From positions 260,044 through 324,043 of the forward strand of contig JBGCGB010000024.1 of assembly GCA_045110335.1 (NCBI GenBank): a stretch of 64,000 nucleotides of DNA, given 5' to 3'. The notes beneath the pieces are model-generated. The model did not search any database, was not told the origin of the DNA, and saw only the letters and a list, made by a program, of their open reading frames with translations. Within the stretch, counting starts at the first letter, position 1, and the number at the start of each line of letters is the position of its first letter. Shown piece after piece: positions 25,369 through 33,741 of this stretch. The DNA comes from CALBPI01 sp045110335. GTDB taxonomy: Bacteria; Pseudomonadota; Gammaproteobacteria; Steroidobacterales; Woeseiaceae. Both the position numbers and the translations under genes were made by a program.

Positions 25369-25845
25369 CTAGCCGCTTTTTAGGATTCTGGCTTTCTGGC
25401 GCTGCCAGTCGCGATCTTTCTTGTCCGCGCGCTTGTCGTGCAATTTCTTGCCTTTCGCATAGCCGACGGTCAGCTTGGCTTTGCCAGACTTCCAGTGCAT
25501 ATCGAGCGGCACAATCGTATAGCCCTTGCGCTCAACCGCACCCACCAGGCGATCCAGTTGGTCCCTGTGCAGTAACAGTTTGCGACTGCGGGTCGGCTCG
25601 GGCTTGATATGCGTCGACGCTGTGAGCAACGGCGTAATATGGGCGTTAAATAGCCAGGCCTCGTTCTTGCGCAGTTGCACGAAGGACTCGGTAATTTGGA
25701 CCTTGCCTTCGCGAAGGCTTTTTACTTCCCAACCTTCCAGCACCAACCCCGCCTCGATCGTCTCTTCGATGGCGAAGTCGAATCGTGCTTTGCGGTTCTG
25801 CGCGATGTTATTCGCAGGTGTTTTGCTTTTCTTGGGCTTGGCCAT
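25369..25845 (-). CDS. smpB: SsrA-binding protein SmpB
   Basis: 158 residues, the usual size. SmpB binds the tRNA-like part of tmRNA and carries it to stalled ribosomes. Recognisable features are AQNRKARFDFAIEETIEAGLVL, GWEVKSLREGKVQITESFVQL, the beta-barrel with ELFNAHITP-like LFNAHITPLL, and the basic C-terminal tail (GKKLHDKRADKKDRDWQRQK) that acts in the decoding site. The gene lies 0.8 kb from ssrA with the RidA lipoprotein gene in between. It is the first marker of the conserved smpB-ratA-ratB-bamE-fur neighbourhood. Confidence 0.97.
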   Translation of the reverse strand: MAKPKKSKTPANNIAQNRKARFDFAIEETIEAGLVLEGWEVKSLREGKVQITESFVQLRKNEAWLFNAHITPLLTASTHIKPEPTRSRKLLLHRDQLDRLVGAVERKGYTIVPLDMHWKSGKAKLTVGYAKGKKLHDKRADKKDRDWQRQKARILKSG

Positions 25846-25995
25846 GTGCCTGTTCAGTCACTCTTTAGGTGGCGGACGATCATATCCTAACGATCGATCT
25901 GGCGCTGCCAAATGCGTTATTCAAGCCGCGCTTGTTGTTACTTTGATGAAATTGCCGCAAAATTCGCGAAAAACACGAAGGCTTAGGGGAATATC

Positions 25996-27396
25996 GTGGC
26001 AAACACCAACGGCTCGCAGACAGGTCGTACATCACTACACGGACAATGGTCATCACGTTTCGCGTTCATCATGGCGGTAACGGGATCGGCGGTTGGTCTC
26101 GGTAATATCTGGAAATTCCCCTACGAAGCGGGTGCCAATGGTGGCAGTGCGTTCGTGCTGGTTTACCTGCTTTGCTGTTTGGTCGTTGGCCTGCCGGTCA
26201 TGATGTCCGAGATTATTATCGGTCGACGCGGGCGCCGTAACCCGATTGAGACGATGACCCTGCTTGGTAAGGAAGAAGGCTCCAGCGGCAAGTGGGGCTG
26301 GGTTGGAGGCATGGGTGTTCTGGCCGGTGTGCTAATCCTTTCTTACTACAGTGTCATTGCTGGCTGGTCGCTGGACTATGTCATTCAGAGTTTGACCGGC
26401 TCGTTTCACAACGTTGATGCCGAGGGCATCAATAATGTGTTCAATGGATTGGTCGGCAGCTGGCAGCGTGTGTTGATGTGGCACACCATCTTTATGGGCC
26501 TGTCCATTTTCGTGGTCGCTCGTGGCGTCGAAAAAGGTCTCGAAAGTGCCGTTAAATTCATGGTCCCGGGTCTGTTGACGTTGATGATCGTCTTGCTCAT
26601 TTATTCCATGACCACCGGCTATTTCGTACAAGGCCTTAAATTCTTGTTCACGCCAGACTTTTCGGCACTGACCCTAGAGTCATTGTTGGTTGCATTGGGG
26701 CAGGCGTTCTTCTCACTCAGCATTGGCATGGGCGCGATCATGGCCTACGGCGCTTACCTGCCGCAGGAGACATCAATCGCCAATGCATCGGTCACCGTCG
26801 TGATCGCAGATACCTCGATTGCTTTGCTGTCTGCGTTGGTGATTTTCCCGATTGTATTCGCCAACGACTTGAGTGCCGCCCAAGGCCCGGGTCTGGTTTT
26901 TGTTACCTTGCCATTGGCTTTTGGCAACATGGCCGGTGGCCTGATCTTTGGCACACTGTTTTTCGTGTTATTGAGCTTTGCGGCGCTAACCTCAGCCATC
27001 GGCTTGATGGAGCCCGCAGTTGCCTGGGTTGTAGAGCGTTTCGGTCTGACTCGTCGCGCAGCAGCATTCGTCATCGGTGGCGTGATTTGGTTTGTCGGCT
27101 TGGGCACGGCGTTCTCGTTCAATATTTTGAGCGATGCGACATTCGCCGCCGGTACCTGGTTCGATAATGTGGATTATCTGACGACCAAGATCATGCTGCC
27201 GCTCGGTGGCGTGTTGATTACGGTATTTGCCGGTTGGGTAATGTGCGGTAACTCGACATCATCGGAGCTCGGCACGCATGGCCCGGTGTTCAGAACGTGG
27301 CGGTTTATGGCGCGCTTTGTAGCGCCTCTGGGCGTTTTGCTGGTCTTAGCTAACGGAACGGGCCTCTGGGGCTGGATCATGGGGCAGGTGGCCTAG
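25996..27396 (+). CDS. Sodium-dependent transporter, NSS (SNF) family
   Basis: 466 residues with about eleven to twelve membrane helices. The first helix has the NSS signature SAVGLGNIWKFPYEAGANGG, forming part of the sodium and substrate sites; later segments (SLSIGMGAIMAYGAYLP, LLSFAALTSAIGLMEP) match transmembrane helices 6 and 8 of LeuT-like transporters. Substrates in this family are usually amino acids or related amines, but the specific one cannot be predicted. GTG at 25996, after AGGGGA, is the start. The last base of its stop codon is shared with the ratA start, an odd link with a conserved gene pair. Confidence 0.9.
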   Translation: MANTNGSQTGRTSLHGQWSSRFAFIMAVTGSAVGLGNIWKFPYEAGANGGSAFVLVYLLCCLVVGLPVMMSEIIIGRRGRRNPIETMTLLGKEEGSSGKWGWVGGMGVLAGVLILSYYSVIAGWSLDYVIQSLTGSFHNVDAEGINNVFNGLVGSWQRVLMWHTIFMGLSIFVVARGVEKGLESAVKFMVPGLLTLMIVLLIYSMTTGYFVQGLKFLFTPDFSALTLESLLVALGQAFFSLSIGMGAIMAYGAYLPQETSIANASVTVVIADTSIALLSALVIFPIVFANDLSAAQGPGLVFVTLPLAFGNMAGGLIFGTLFFVLLSFAALTSAIGLMEPAVAWVVERFGLTRRAAAFVIGGVIWFVGLGTAFSFNILSDATFAAGTWFDNVDYLTTKIMLPLGGVLITVFAGWVMCGNSTSSELGTHGPVFRTWRFMARFVAPLGVLLVLANGTGLWGWIMGQVA

Positions 27397-27827
27397 TGCG
27401 GCGAGTTCGCCGGACAGCGTTGGTCCCATTCAGCGCCGAGCAGATGTTTGATCTGGTTGATGATGTGTCAACATACCCCGAGTTTTTACCTTGGTGCTCC
27501 GACGCTGTTGAGCATGAGCGTGATGAAGCGCAGGTGCGTGCCACACTGGAACTTAGCAAAAGCGGCGTTAGCAAACGATTCACGACGCGCAACATCCGCG
27601 CACGCGGCGAGCAACTGGAAATGCAATTACTGGACGGTCCGTTTAGTCATTTGCACGGAGTTTGGAAATTCGAGTCTTTGGGTGAGCAGGGCAGTAAGGT
27701 CTCTTTGAACATCGACTTTGAGTTCGAAAACATGATGGTCGGTATGATGTTCGGCGGTTTCTTCGAGCAGACCTGCAACTCTTTGGTCGACGCGTTTATC
27801 CGCCGTGCCGAAGACGTCTTTAGCTAG
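27396..27827 (+). CDS. ratA: RatA / COQ10-like START-domain protein
   Basis: 143 residues of the polyketide cyclase/START fold: VPFSAEQMFDLVDDVSTYPEFLPWC is the characteristic opening, with LLDGPFSHLHGVWKFE in the middle and FGGFFEQTCNSLVDAFIRRAE at the end. It is related to mitochondrial Coq10, which binds coenzyme Q, and to E. coli RatA, described as an inhibitor of 70S ribosome formation. Which of these roles applies is open. GTG at 27396 overlaps the stop of the transporter gene by one base, and ratB follows after 2 bp. Confidence 0.92.
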   Translation: MRRVRRTALVPFSAEQMFDLVDDVSTYPEFLPWCSDAVEHERDEAQVRATLELSKSGVSKRFTTRNIRARGEQLEMQLLDGPFSHLHGVWKFESLGEQGSKVSLNIDFEFENMMVGMMFGGFFEQTCNSLVDAFIRRAEDVFS

Positions 27828-27829
27828 CG

Positions 27830-28165
27830 ATGGATCAACTGGCCGCTAAACGGCTGACGATAGAGATCGCGTATGCAACGGCTGAGCAACAGTTGATTAA
27901 GACCTTCGACGTCACACCGGGCACTCGTGTTCGCGAGGCCATCATCACTAGCGAATTCGATAGCTCATTCCCTGATATTGATTTGGCGAATTGCCCGGTG
28001 GGAATTTGGGGGCGCGTTGTAGGAGAGGATCAAGTGCTCTCTGAAGGTGACCGCATTGAAATCTATCGGACGCTGGCGCACAACCCGCGGGAGGCGCGTA
28101 GACGTCTGGCGCGCGATGGATTAACGATGGGTGGCGCGGCATCTGACGAGCAAGGCGACGGCTAG
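27830..28165 (+). CDS. ratB: RatB / RnfH-like ubiquitin-fold protein
   Basis: 111 residues. The N-terminal beta-grasp pattern (LTIEIAYATAEQQLIKTFDVTPGTRVREAI) and the sequence VGIWGRVVGEDQVLSEGDRIEIYRTLAHNPREARRRLA are diagnostic of the UPF0125/RnfH family. It is almost always paired with ratA, as here, and was once considered the antitoxin partner; its true function is unsettled. It converges with bamE across a 70-bp space that contains a weak hairpin (TGCTC/GAGCA). Confidence 0.93.
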   Translation: MDQLAAKRLTIEIAYATAEQQLIKTFDVTPGTRVREAIITSEFDSSFPDIDLANCPVGIWGRVVGEDQVLSEGDRIEIYRTLAHNPREARRRLARDGLTMGGAASDEQGDG

Positions 28166-28235
28166 CATACAGTGGCCCAGTTGCTCATTGAGCAGTTAGC
28201 TGTTTTACGGGCCGAATAGGACTCCGCTATCCAGA

Positions 28236-28598
28236 TTACTTTTTGGCAGCGGTAGCCGTGGCCGGATCGTTCTCTTTCGGCGGTAAGTCTTTCCGCTCAA
28301 GACGCGACACTTTGCCGTCTTCGAAATAAACCGTCATGAAATTTCGGGTTTGTGGTTCGTTGTGGCCGATCGTGGCCTGATAAACGTAATCCCAACGATC
28401 ATCGTTGAAGGGGTCGTCAACCAATGGCGTGCCCAACAGAAAGCGTACTTGGCTGGGCGTCATGCCCACCTTGACTTGTTCGACGTCAGAAAGCTCAGCG
28501 ATGTTGCCTTGCTGAATCGCCAGTCGATAGACGCAGCCGGTCTGCAGGCACATGGCGCTGAAGATAACCAAAATTGTAAGCATTCGTGCCAGGTTCAT
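28236..28598 (-). CDS. bamE: Outer membrane assembly lipoprotein BamE
   Basis: 120 residues. A lipoprotein signal peptide with MCLQTGC is followed by the SmpA/OmlA fold: QQGNIAELSDVEQVKVGMTPSQVRFLLGTPL, DDRWDYVYQ and MTVYFEDGKVSRLE. BamE is a small subunit of the Bam complex that inserts beta-barrel proteins into the outer membrane. It is divergent from fur and convergent with ratB, exactly as in many gammaproteobacteria. The C-terminal tail (PPKENDPATATAAKK) is low complexity and probably disordered. Confidence 0.96.
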   Translation of the reverse strand: MNLARMLTILVIFSAMCLQTGCVYRLAIQQGNIAELSDVEQVKVGMTPSQVRFLLGTPLVDDPFNDDRWDYVYQATIGHNEPQTRNFMTVYFEDGKVSRLERKDLPPKENDPATATAAKK

Positions 28599-28803
28599 AG
28601 TTAGCCTTTGGGAGCTGTCGTTTTCGATATTCTGTGGGTTTCAGGGCAAATGGCCAATCGCACCAGCGCCGCGCGCATGATACCTTAACTGCCTACGTGT
28701 ATGACAATTCGCGGCGCCGTTTGCTCCCGGATTTATTCACTTTCTTTGATTTTCTGCGATATTCGGCGGTTTATCGGCCGGCGATATCAGGAGAGCGCTC
28801 AAG

Positions 28804-29220
28804 ATGGACTCCAAGATTCAACGTTCGGACTTGCGCAAAGCCGGCCTAAAAGTCACTTTGCCGCGGCTCAAGATCATTGAGATCCTAGAGGGCGCGGAGT
28901 CCCGCCACCTAACCGCTGAGGATATTTACCGTCAATTGCTCGAGTCTGGTGAGGATATAGGTTTAGCGACGGTGTACCGGGTTCTAACCCAATTTGAGAA
29001 TGCGGGTCTCGTAACACGCCAGAATTTCGAGGGTGCCAGTTCGGTTTTTGAGCTGGATGATGGTGACCATCATGACCACATGGTCGACATCGATAGTGGT
29101 GAGGTAATCGAGTTCGTCAATGACGAAATTGAAAAACTGCAGCATGAGATCGCCGAAAAGTACGGCTTCGAACTTCACGACCATAGCCTCGTCTTGTATG
29201 TGAAGAAAAAAGGCAGTTAA
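28804..29220 (+). CDS. fur: Ferric uptake regulator
   Basis: 138 residues. It is a dimeric Fe(II)-dependent repressor: winged helix with AGLKVTLPRLKIIEIL and GLATVYRVLTQFENAGLV, then the metal-binding half with DDGDHHDHMVDIDSGEVIEFVNDEIEK and ELHDHSLVLYV. The CxxC zinc motif of E. coli Fur is absent (the position reads VDIDSG), as in Pseudomonas-type Fur proteins that need no structural zinc there. The start follows AGGAGA. Fur often controls itself, but I see no convincing Fur box in the 205-bp space shared with bamE. Confidence 0.97.
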   Translation: MDSKIQRSDLRKAGLKVTLPRLKIIEILEGAESRHLTAEDIYRQLLESGEDIGLATVYRVLTQFENAGLVTRQNFEGASSVFELDDGDHHDHMVDIDSGEVIEFVNDEIEKLQHEIAEKYGFELHDHSLVLYVKKKGS

Positions 29221-29257
29221 CGCCTGATTGAATGGCAGGAAGGCGAGACTGCCAAAC

Positions 29258-30922
29258 TTAGGAGGCGGCTTTCAGCATTTCGCGTGCATGTTTGCGCGTC
29301 ACATCGGTGATCGACTGACCACCTAGCATGCGGGCAATCTCCTCGACGCGAGACTTTTGGTTCAATGCAACAATTCCGGTGGTCGTCGCTTTGCCATCAG
29401 TTTGTTTGGTGACCTTGAAATGATGATGCGCTTGCCCAGCCACTTGCGCGAGATGCGTCACGGCCAAAACCTGGCACTGTTCCGCCAACAGGCGCATTTG
29501 TTGTCCGACCATTTCGGCCACGGCGCCGCCGACGCCGGCATCCACTTCATCAAAGATCATTGTGCTGACCGAGTCCTTGCGACCGGCAGCCACTTGTATC
29601 GCCAGACTGATACGCGAAAGCTCGCCGCCTGAGGCGACTTTCTGGATTGGCTTCAATGGCTGGCCGGGATTGGCGCTGACTAAAAACTGAACACGGTCGC
29701 TACCGTGTCTGGCGACGCTTTCCCTTGGCTCGCAAGCCACCTCGAAGCGACCATTGGGCATGCCAAGTTGTTGCATGCCGGCGTTGACCTCGTTGGCGAA
29801 AGGTTTGGCTGCCTTTAATCGTGCACGGGATAGTGTCGCTGCGGCTTTATCGAGCGCGGCGCGTGATTTTTCAACTTGTGCGATCAATGCATCAACCGCC
29901 GCATCGGCATTTTCCAGCGTGGCGAGCTCTTCGGTTAACGACACCGTTTTTCCAGGCAATGCGTCAGGCTCGACATTGTGTTTGCGGGCCAGGCTCTGGA
30001 TGTCCGCTAACCGTTGTTCCACGAATTCTTGGCGGGCAGGGTCGATGTCGATGTCGCTGTGATAACGGCGTAACGCATCTGCTGCCTCACTGATGTTGAC
30101 CTCGGCTTCGTCGATCATTTTGACGATGGGCCCGAGTGCAGGATCAAAGGCGGCAATATGGCTGAGCGCGCGTGCGGCATTCGCCAGTAAAGACTGCGCG
30201 TTACGTTGGTCGTCGTCAGAGATAGCGTCTAACGCTTCGCTACTGTGCGTAGCAAGTTGTTCGGCGTTCGCCAGTCTCAGGCGCTCGGGCTCCAGTGTCG
30301 AAACTTCGCCAGCCTGAAGATCTAGTGTTTGCAGGCCTTCCAGTTGAAATTTCAGATACGCGATACGGTCATCGCGCTGCGCGCGTTTCTCTTTCAGCGT
30401 GTCGAGTTCATGGGTGAGCGATTGCCAGCGGTCGAACGCTTTTTGCACGGCGACGACTGGCTTGGTGAGCCCCCCGCGAGCATCGAGCATCTGTCGCTGC
30501 GCATCGGTTTGTTGAAGTGTTTGGTGTTCATGCTGCCCATGAATATTCACGAGCAGTGCACCAATGGTTTTCAGGTGCTGGATCGGTACCGGGCTACCGT
30601 TGATAAAACCCTTGGAACGACCATCTTTATTCACGACGCGTCGTAAGTGGCATTCGTTGTCGCTGTCGACACTTTGCTCAACCAGCCAATCTTGTATGGC
30701 GGATTCCGGGGCGATGGCAAAACTGGCCGTCACTTCGGCGCGTTGCTCGCCGGCACGGATCACGTCCGCTGATGCGCGCTCGCCAAGAGCCAGGCCGAGC
30801 GCATCGACCAAAATCGATTTGCCAGCACCGGTCTCGCCAGTCAACACATTCATGCCTTGATCAAACTCGACGATGACTTCGTCGATGATGGCAAAGTTTC
30901 TAACGTGAATCTGGGTAAGCAT
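29258..30922 (-). CDS. recN: DNA repair protein RecN
   Basis: 554 residues, an SMC-like ATPase for double-strand break repair. The N-terminal head has the Walker A loop LTGETGAGKSILVDALGLALGERA, the middle is a coiled coil rich in Leu, Glu and Arg (about residues 155-370), and the C-terminal head has the signature SGGELSRISLAIQV and Walker B TMIFDEVDAGVGGAVAE. Its start lies 3 bp after the nadK stop, so the two form a nadK-recN operon. No LexA box was found near either gene. Confidence 0.97.
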   Translation of the reverse strand: MLTQIHVRNFAIIDEVIVEFDQGMNVLTGETGAGKSILVDALGLALGERASADVIRAGEQRAEVTASFAIAPESAIQDWLVEQSVDSDNECHLRRVVNKDGRSKGFINGSPVPIQHLKTIGALLVNIHGQHEHQTLQQTDAQRQMLDARGGLTKPVVAVQKAFDRWQSLTHELDTLKEKRAQRDDRIAYLKFQLEGLQTLDLQAGEVSTLEPERLRLANAEQLATHSSEALDAISDDDQRNAQSLLANAARALSHIAAFDPALGPIVKMIDEAEVNISEAADALRRYHSDIDIDPARQEFVEQRLADIQSLARKHNVEPDALPGKTVSLTEELATLENADAAVDALIAQVEKSRAALDKAAATLSRARLKAAKPFANEVNAGMQQLGMPNGRFEVACEPRESVARHGSDRVQFLVSANPGQPLKPIQKVASGGELSRISLAIQVAAGRKDSVSTMIFDEVDAGVGGAVAEMVGQQMRLLAEQCQVLAVTHLAQVAGQAHHHFKVTKQTDGKATTTGIVALNQKSRVEEIARMLGGQSITDVTRKHAREMLKAAS

Positions 30923-30925
30923 GGT

Positions 30926-31819
30926 CTATTTATCGAGGCGAGGGCGTGCCCGTCGCGTGCTGATGCCCCAGTTGAGTTTCGAGCGCAGTAACTCAAAATA
31001 GTCATAGCCCGGGGGGTGGATAAGCGTTAAGCGCTGTGTGGAGGCTTGAATGGTAAGCGTATCGCCGGATTCGAGGGTCGCTAGAAACTGCCCATCTACG
31101 CTGATTTCGGCCGGGGTTTGATAACGCTCAGTTCGTTCGACTTCGATTAAGGCGTCAGCCGGTAAGACGACCGGCCGGTCGCTAAGTGTATGTGGGCAAA
31201 CCGGTACGACTGCGATGGCATTGAGCCCCGGCTGGATAATCGGACCACCACACGACAATGCATAAGCCGTTGAGCCGGTTGGTGTGGCGACGATTAGTCC
31301 ATCGCCGGCATGGTTATTCACAAAAACGCCGTTGACGCGGGTCTCGAAGTCCACCATTCGGCCGGTATCGCGGCGGCCTAGCACGACGTCATTCATCGCC
31401 AGCGCCGAGGCAATCCGTTCGCCGTCCCGCATGATCGCCGTATCCAAAAGCAAACGGCTTTCCGTGAGCGCCCGGTTCTCAAGAACCGCAGCCAATGAGC
31501 TTTCGGTCTCTTCCGGCGACACATCTGTCAGGAAACCTAATTTACCGAGATTGATGCCCAACAATGGGATGTCATGTCCGACGGCTTTGCGCGCTGCATA
31601 AAGCATCGTGCCGTCGCCGCCAATTGCGATAAACAGATCGGCCTCATCGGCAAGTTGCGCTTCCGGCCATCGAATCGCCGCAACACTGTCACTGGCCTCG
31701 GCGACGAGCACGCGGACATCAGCGGCGGCCAGCCAGTCGGCGACGCGCGCCATCTGCGCTTGCACGACCTCGTCATCGGGATGCCCAAATAGGGCAGCTG
31801 TGTTGATACGACTTGTCAT
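30926..31819 (-). CDS. nadK: NAD kinase
   Basis: 297 residues from ATG at 31819; the alternative TTG at 31846 is less likely. It phosphorylates NAD to NADP. Motifs are FIAIGGDGTMLYAAR (the GGDG catalytic loop), LLGINLGKLGFLTD, VFVNNHAGDGLIVATPTGSTAY with the conserved NH and TPTGSTAY, and ISVDGQ. The gene is divergent from hrcA and leads recN. This nadK-recN pairing with heat-shock genes on the other side matches the core gene order of gammaproteobacteria. Confidence 0.97.
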   Translation of the reverse strand: MTSRINTAALFGHPDDEVVQAQMARVADWLAAADVRVLVAEASDSVAAIRWPEAQLADEADLFIAIGGDGTMLYAARKAVGHDIPLLGINLGKLGFLTDVSPEETESSLAAVLENRALTESRLLLDTAIMRDGERIASALAMNDVVLGRRDTGRMVDFETRVNGVFVNNHAGDGLIVATPTGSTAYALSCGGPIIQPGLNAIAVVPVCPHTLSDRPVVLPADALIEVERTERYQTPAEISVDGQFLATLESGDTLTIQASTQRLTLIHPPGYDYFELLRSKLNWGISTRRARPRLDK

Positions 31820-31863
31820 AAAAGAGATCCGGGGGGCTTTCGCCAATAAAAACCGGTTAGTGG

Positions 31864-31891
31864 TTGACCGTTGTCCGCTAATCAGTATAAC
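31864..31891 (+). promoter_or_regulatory. Sigma-70-type promoter of hrcA
   Basis: TTGACC (31864-31869) and TATAAC (31886-31891) with a 16-bp spacer are each one mismatch from consensus. The start of transcription would be near 31898, about 68 nt before hrcA. No CIRCE inverted repeat (TTAGCACTC and its complement) overlaps it. Confidence 0.6.
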
Positions 31892-31965
31892 TAAACCGAC
31901 AGTCTTGCTGTATGCGTTATACAGTCCGCCAATGCATCGACGGTACGAATCGGGTTAGATCAGTC

Positions 31966-33033
31966 ATGACTACAGACAATAGCAAGCTAATGACGCCGCG
32001 CGCCCAAGAGCTGTTGCGCGCCCTGATAGAGCGCTACGCACAGGATGGGCAGCCTGTTGGTTCCCGAACGCTTGCCAAGGACGCGGGTCTGGAGTTAAGC
32101 CCGGCGACGATTCGAAATGTCATGTCGGACTTGGAAGAACTTGGCTTCGTCAGCGCGCCCCATACCTCGGCTGGCCGTATTCCGACGGAGCAAGGTTATC
32201 GGTTTTTTGTCGATACCCTGATGCGCGTGAAGCCGCTCAACTCAGCAGCGGTCAAGGAACTCGAGAGTCACTTGCAATCCGAGACGGGCGATACCGGTAC
32301 GTTGGTTTCCACAGCATCGAGTGTTCTGTCCCAATTTACACAAATGGCTGGTGTCGTGACCGTACCTCGCGCCGAGCGGGTGACACTTCGTCAGATCGAG
32401 TTTTTGCCGCTATCGGATCGCCGCGTTTTGGCGATCATGGTGATTAATGAAAGCGAAGTGCAAAACCGTATCTTGCAGACTAATCGCGAGTACGGGCGTG
32501 ATGAGCTCACCGTCGCCGCCAACTTCATCAACGCCAAATGCGCCGGCAAAGACCTTTCCCAGATTCGCACGGTCATTTTGGAAGAGATGGAGCGGGCCAG
32601 AACGACGATGAATCAGGCTATGATCGATATGGTTAGCGTCGCTCACACGGCGTTTTCAAGTGACGATAAGCCGACACGCGGGGAATATGTACTCGCTGGC
32701 GAGACCAACTTGATGGATTTTTCGGAGCTTTCGGATGTTGAAAAGCTGCGCCGGTTGTTTGATGCGTTCAACCAGAAACGGGATTTACTCGATTTGCTTG
32801 ATCGCAGCATCGAAGCCAACGGCGTGCAGATTTTCATTGGCGAAGAATCCGGCTATCAAATCCTCGACGATTGCAGTGTCGTTGCCTCACCATACGTCGT
32901 CGATGACGAAGTGGTGGGGGTTCTGGGTGTGATCGGCCCCAAACGAATGGCCTATGATCGCGTCGTGCCCGTCGTCGATATGACGGCAAAATTATTAAGC
33001 ACAATCTTGAATTCCAAATCTGAGACCCCATAG
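31966..33033 (+). CDS. hrcA: Heat-inducible transcription repressor HrcA
   Basis: 355 residues from ATG at 31966; upstream in-frame codons back to 31912 have no homology. HrcA represses chaperone operons by binding CIRCE. The N-terminal winged helix is clear: LMTPRAQELLRALIERYAQDGQPVGSRTLAK, LSPATIRNVMSDLEELGFV and PHTSAGRIPTEQGYRFFVD. The GAF-like dimerisation part follows, ending in IGPKRMAYDRVVPVVDM, a strong family signature. It is the first gene before grpE. The last 28 bases of the gene hold a sigma-32-type promoter for grpE. Confidence 0.97.
   Translation: MTTDNSKLMTPRAQELLRALIERYAQDGQPVGSRTLAKDAGLELSPATIRNVMSDLEELGFVSAPHTSAGRIPTEQGYRFFVDTLMRVKPLNSAAVKELESHLQSETGDTGTLVSTASSVLSQFTQMAGVVTVPRAERVTLRQIEFLPLSDRRVLAIMVINESEVQNRILQTNREYGRDELTVAANFINAKCAGKDLSQIRTVILEEMERARTTMNQAMIDMVSVAHTAFSSDDKPTRGEYVLAGETNLMDFSELSDVEKLRRLFDAFNQKRDLLDLLDRSIEANGVQIFIGEESGYQILDDCSVVASPYVVDDEVVGVLGVIGPKRMAYDRVVPVVDMTAKLLSTILNSKSETP
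33006..33031 (+). promoter_or_regulatory. Sigma-32-type promoter of grpE-dnaK inside hrcA 3' end
   Basis: CTTGAA (33006-33011), a 14-bp spacer and CCCCAT (33026-33031) match the heat-shock promoter consensus with the same 14-bp spacing as the E. coli dnaK promoter and as the hsp20 promoter in this window. It lies within the final codons of hrcA; transcription would begin near 33038, about 50 nt before grpE. Confidence 0.8.
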
Positions 33034-33088
33034 ACCCTCCTAACCCGTCAGACAGCGTGTGTCTGACCTATGCATTCGGAGTGAATCT

Positions 33089-33655
33089 ATGAGCGAGTCA
33101 GAAGGCCGGCCAGGCGAAAACGCCGACGAAAAGCCGATTGAATCTACTGATGATGTCGAAATATCCGCAGAAGGCACCGCGGCCGCGGATGCGGCCGCCA
33201 GCGAGGACCCGTTGGCGGCGGCAGAGGCTAAAGCCGCTGAGAATTGGGAAAAGTATGTCCGTGCCGTTGCGGAACTCGACAATGTCCGGAAACGGGCACG
33301 TCGGGATGTCGAAAATGCCCATAAGTACGGAATCGAGCGATTCGCTGGCGAATTGCTGGCCGTTAGCGACAGTCTGGAAGCCGGTCTATCTGCCAGTGAT
33401 GGCGCTGATGCGGCGGCGCTTGTCGAAGGCAGTCAGGCAACATTGAAACTGTTCCAGACGACGATGGCCAAGTTCGGTGTGGAAACGCTTGATCCGCATG
33501 GCGAGCCGTTCGATCCCCAACAACACGAGGCAATGACGATGGTGCCGGCGCCCGATGCCGAGCCCAATACCGTTATTGACGTGATTCAGAAGGGCTATTC
33601 GCTGAATGGACGTCTGATCAGGCCAGCGCGGGTCGTTGTCGCGGCCTCTGCTTGA
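33089..33655 (+). CDS. grpE: Nucleotide exchange factor GrpE
   Basis: 188 residues from ATG at 33089 (MSESEGRPG). The first 60 residues are acidic and Ala-rich, then a long dimer-forming helix (AAEAKAAENWEKYVRAVAELDNVRKRA) and the C-terminal beta domain with DPHGEPFDPQQHEAMTMVP and IQKGYSLNGRLIRPARVVV. GrpE releases ADP from DnaK. The longer start at 33059 would add ten unrelated residues. Transcription probably comes both from the hrcA promoter and from the sigma-32-type promoter directly upstream. Confidence 0.97.
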   Translation: MSESEGRPGENADEKPIESTDDVEISAEGTAAADAAASEDPLAAAEAKAAENWEKYVRAVAELDNVRKRARRDVENAHKYGIERFAGELLAVSDSLEAGLSASDGADAAALVEGSQATLKLFQTTMAKFGVETLDPHGEPFDPQQHEAMTMVPAPDAEPNTVIDVIQKGYSLNGRLIRPARVVVAASA

Positions 33656-33741
33656 AAAACCGCACAGCGGCCACATCTAATACGCAACGAAATTGAGAAT
33701 GAGATTCGCGAAGGCGCATCACAACACTTTGAGGAAATATC

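Noticed and set aside
25365..25381. Palindrome GCGGCTAGCCGC followed by TTTTT as terminator of the RidA lipoprotein gene
   Set aside because: The palindrome leaves no proper loop unless the stem shrinks to 4 bp, and it overlaps the smpB stop; too weak to list.
29221..29257. Hairpin TGGCAG/CTGCCA between fur and recN
   Set aside because: A 6-bp stem with no T run; insufficient for a terminator call.
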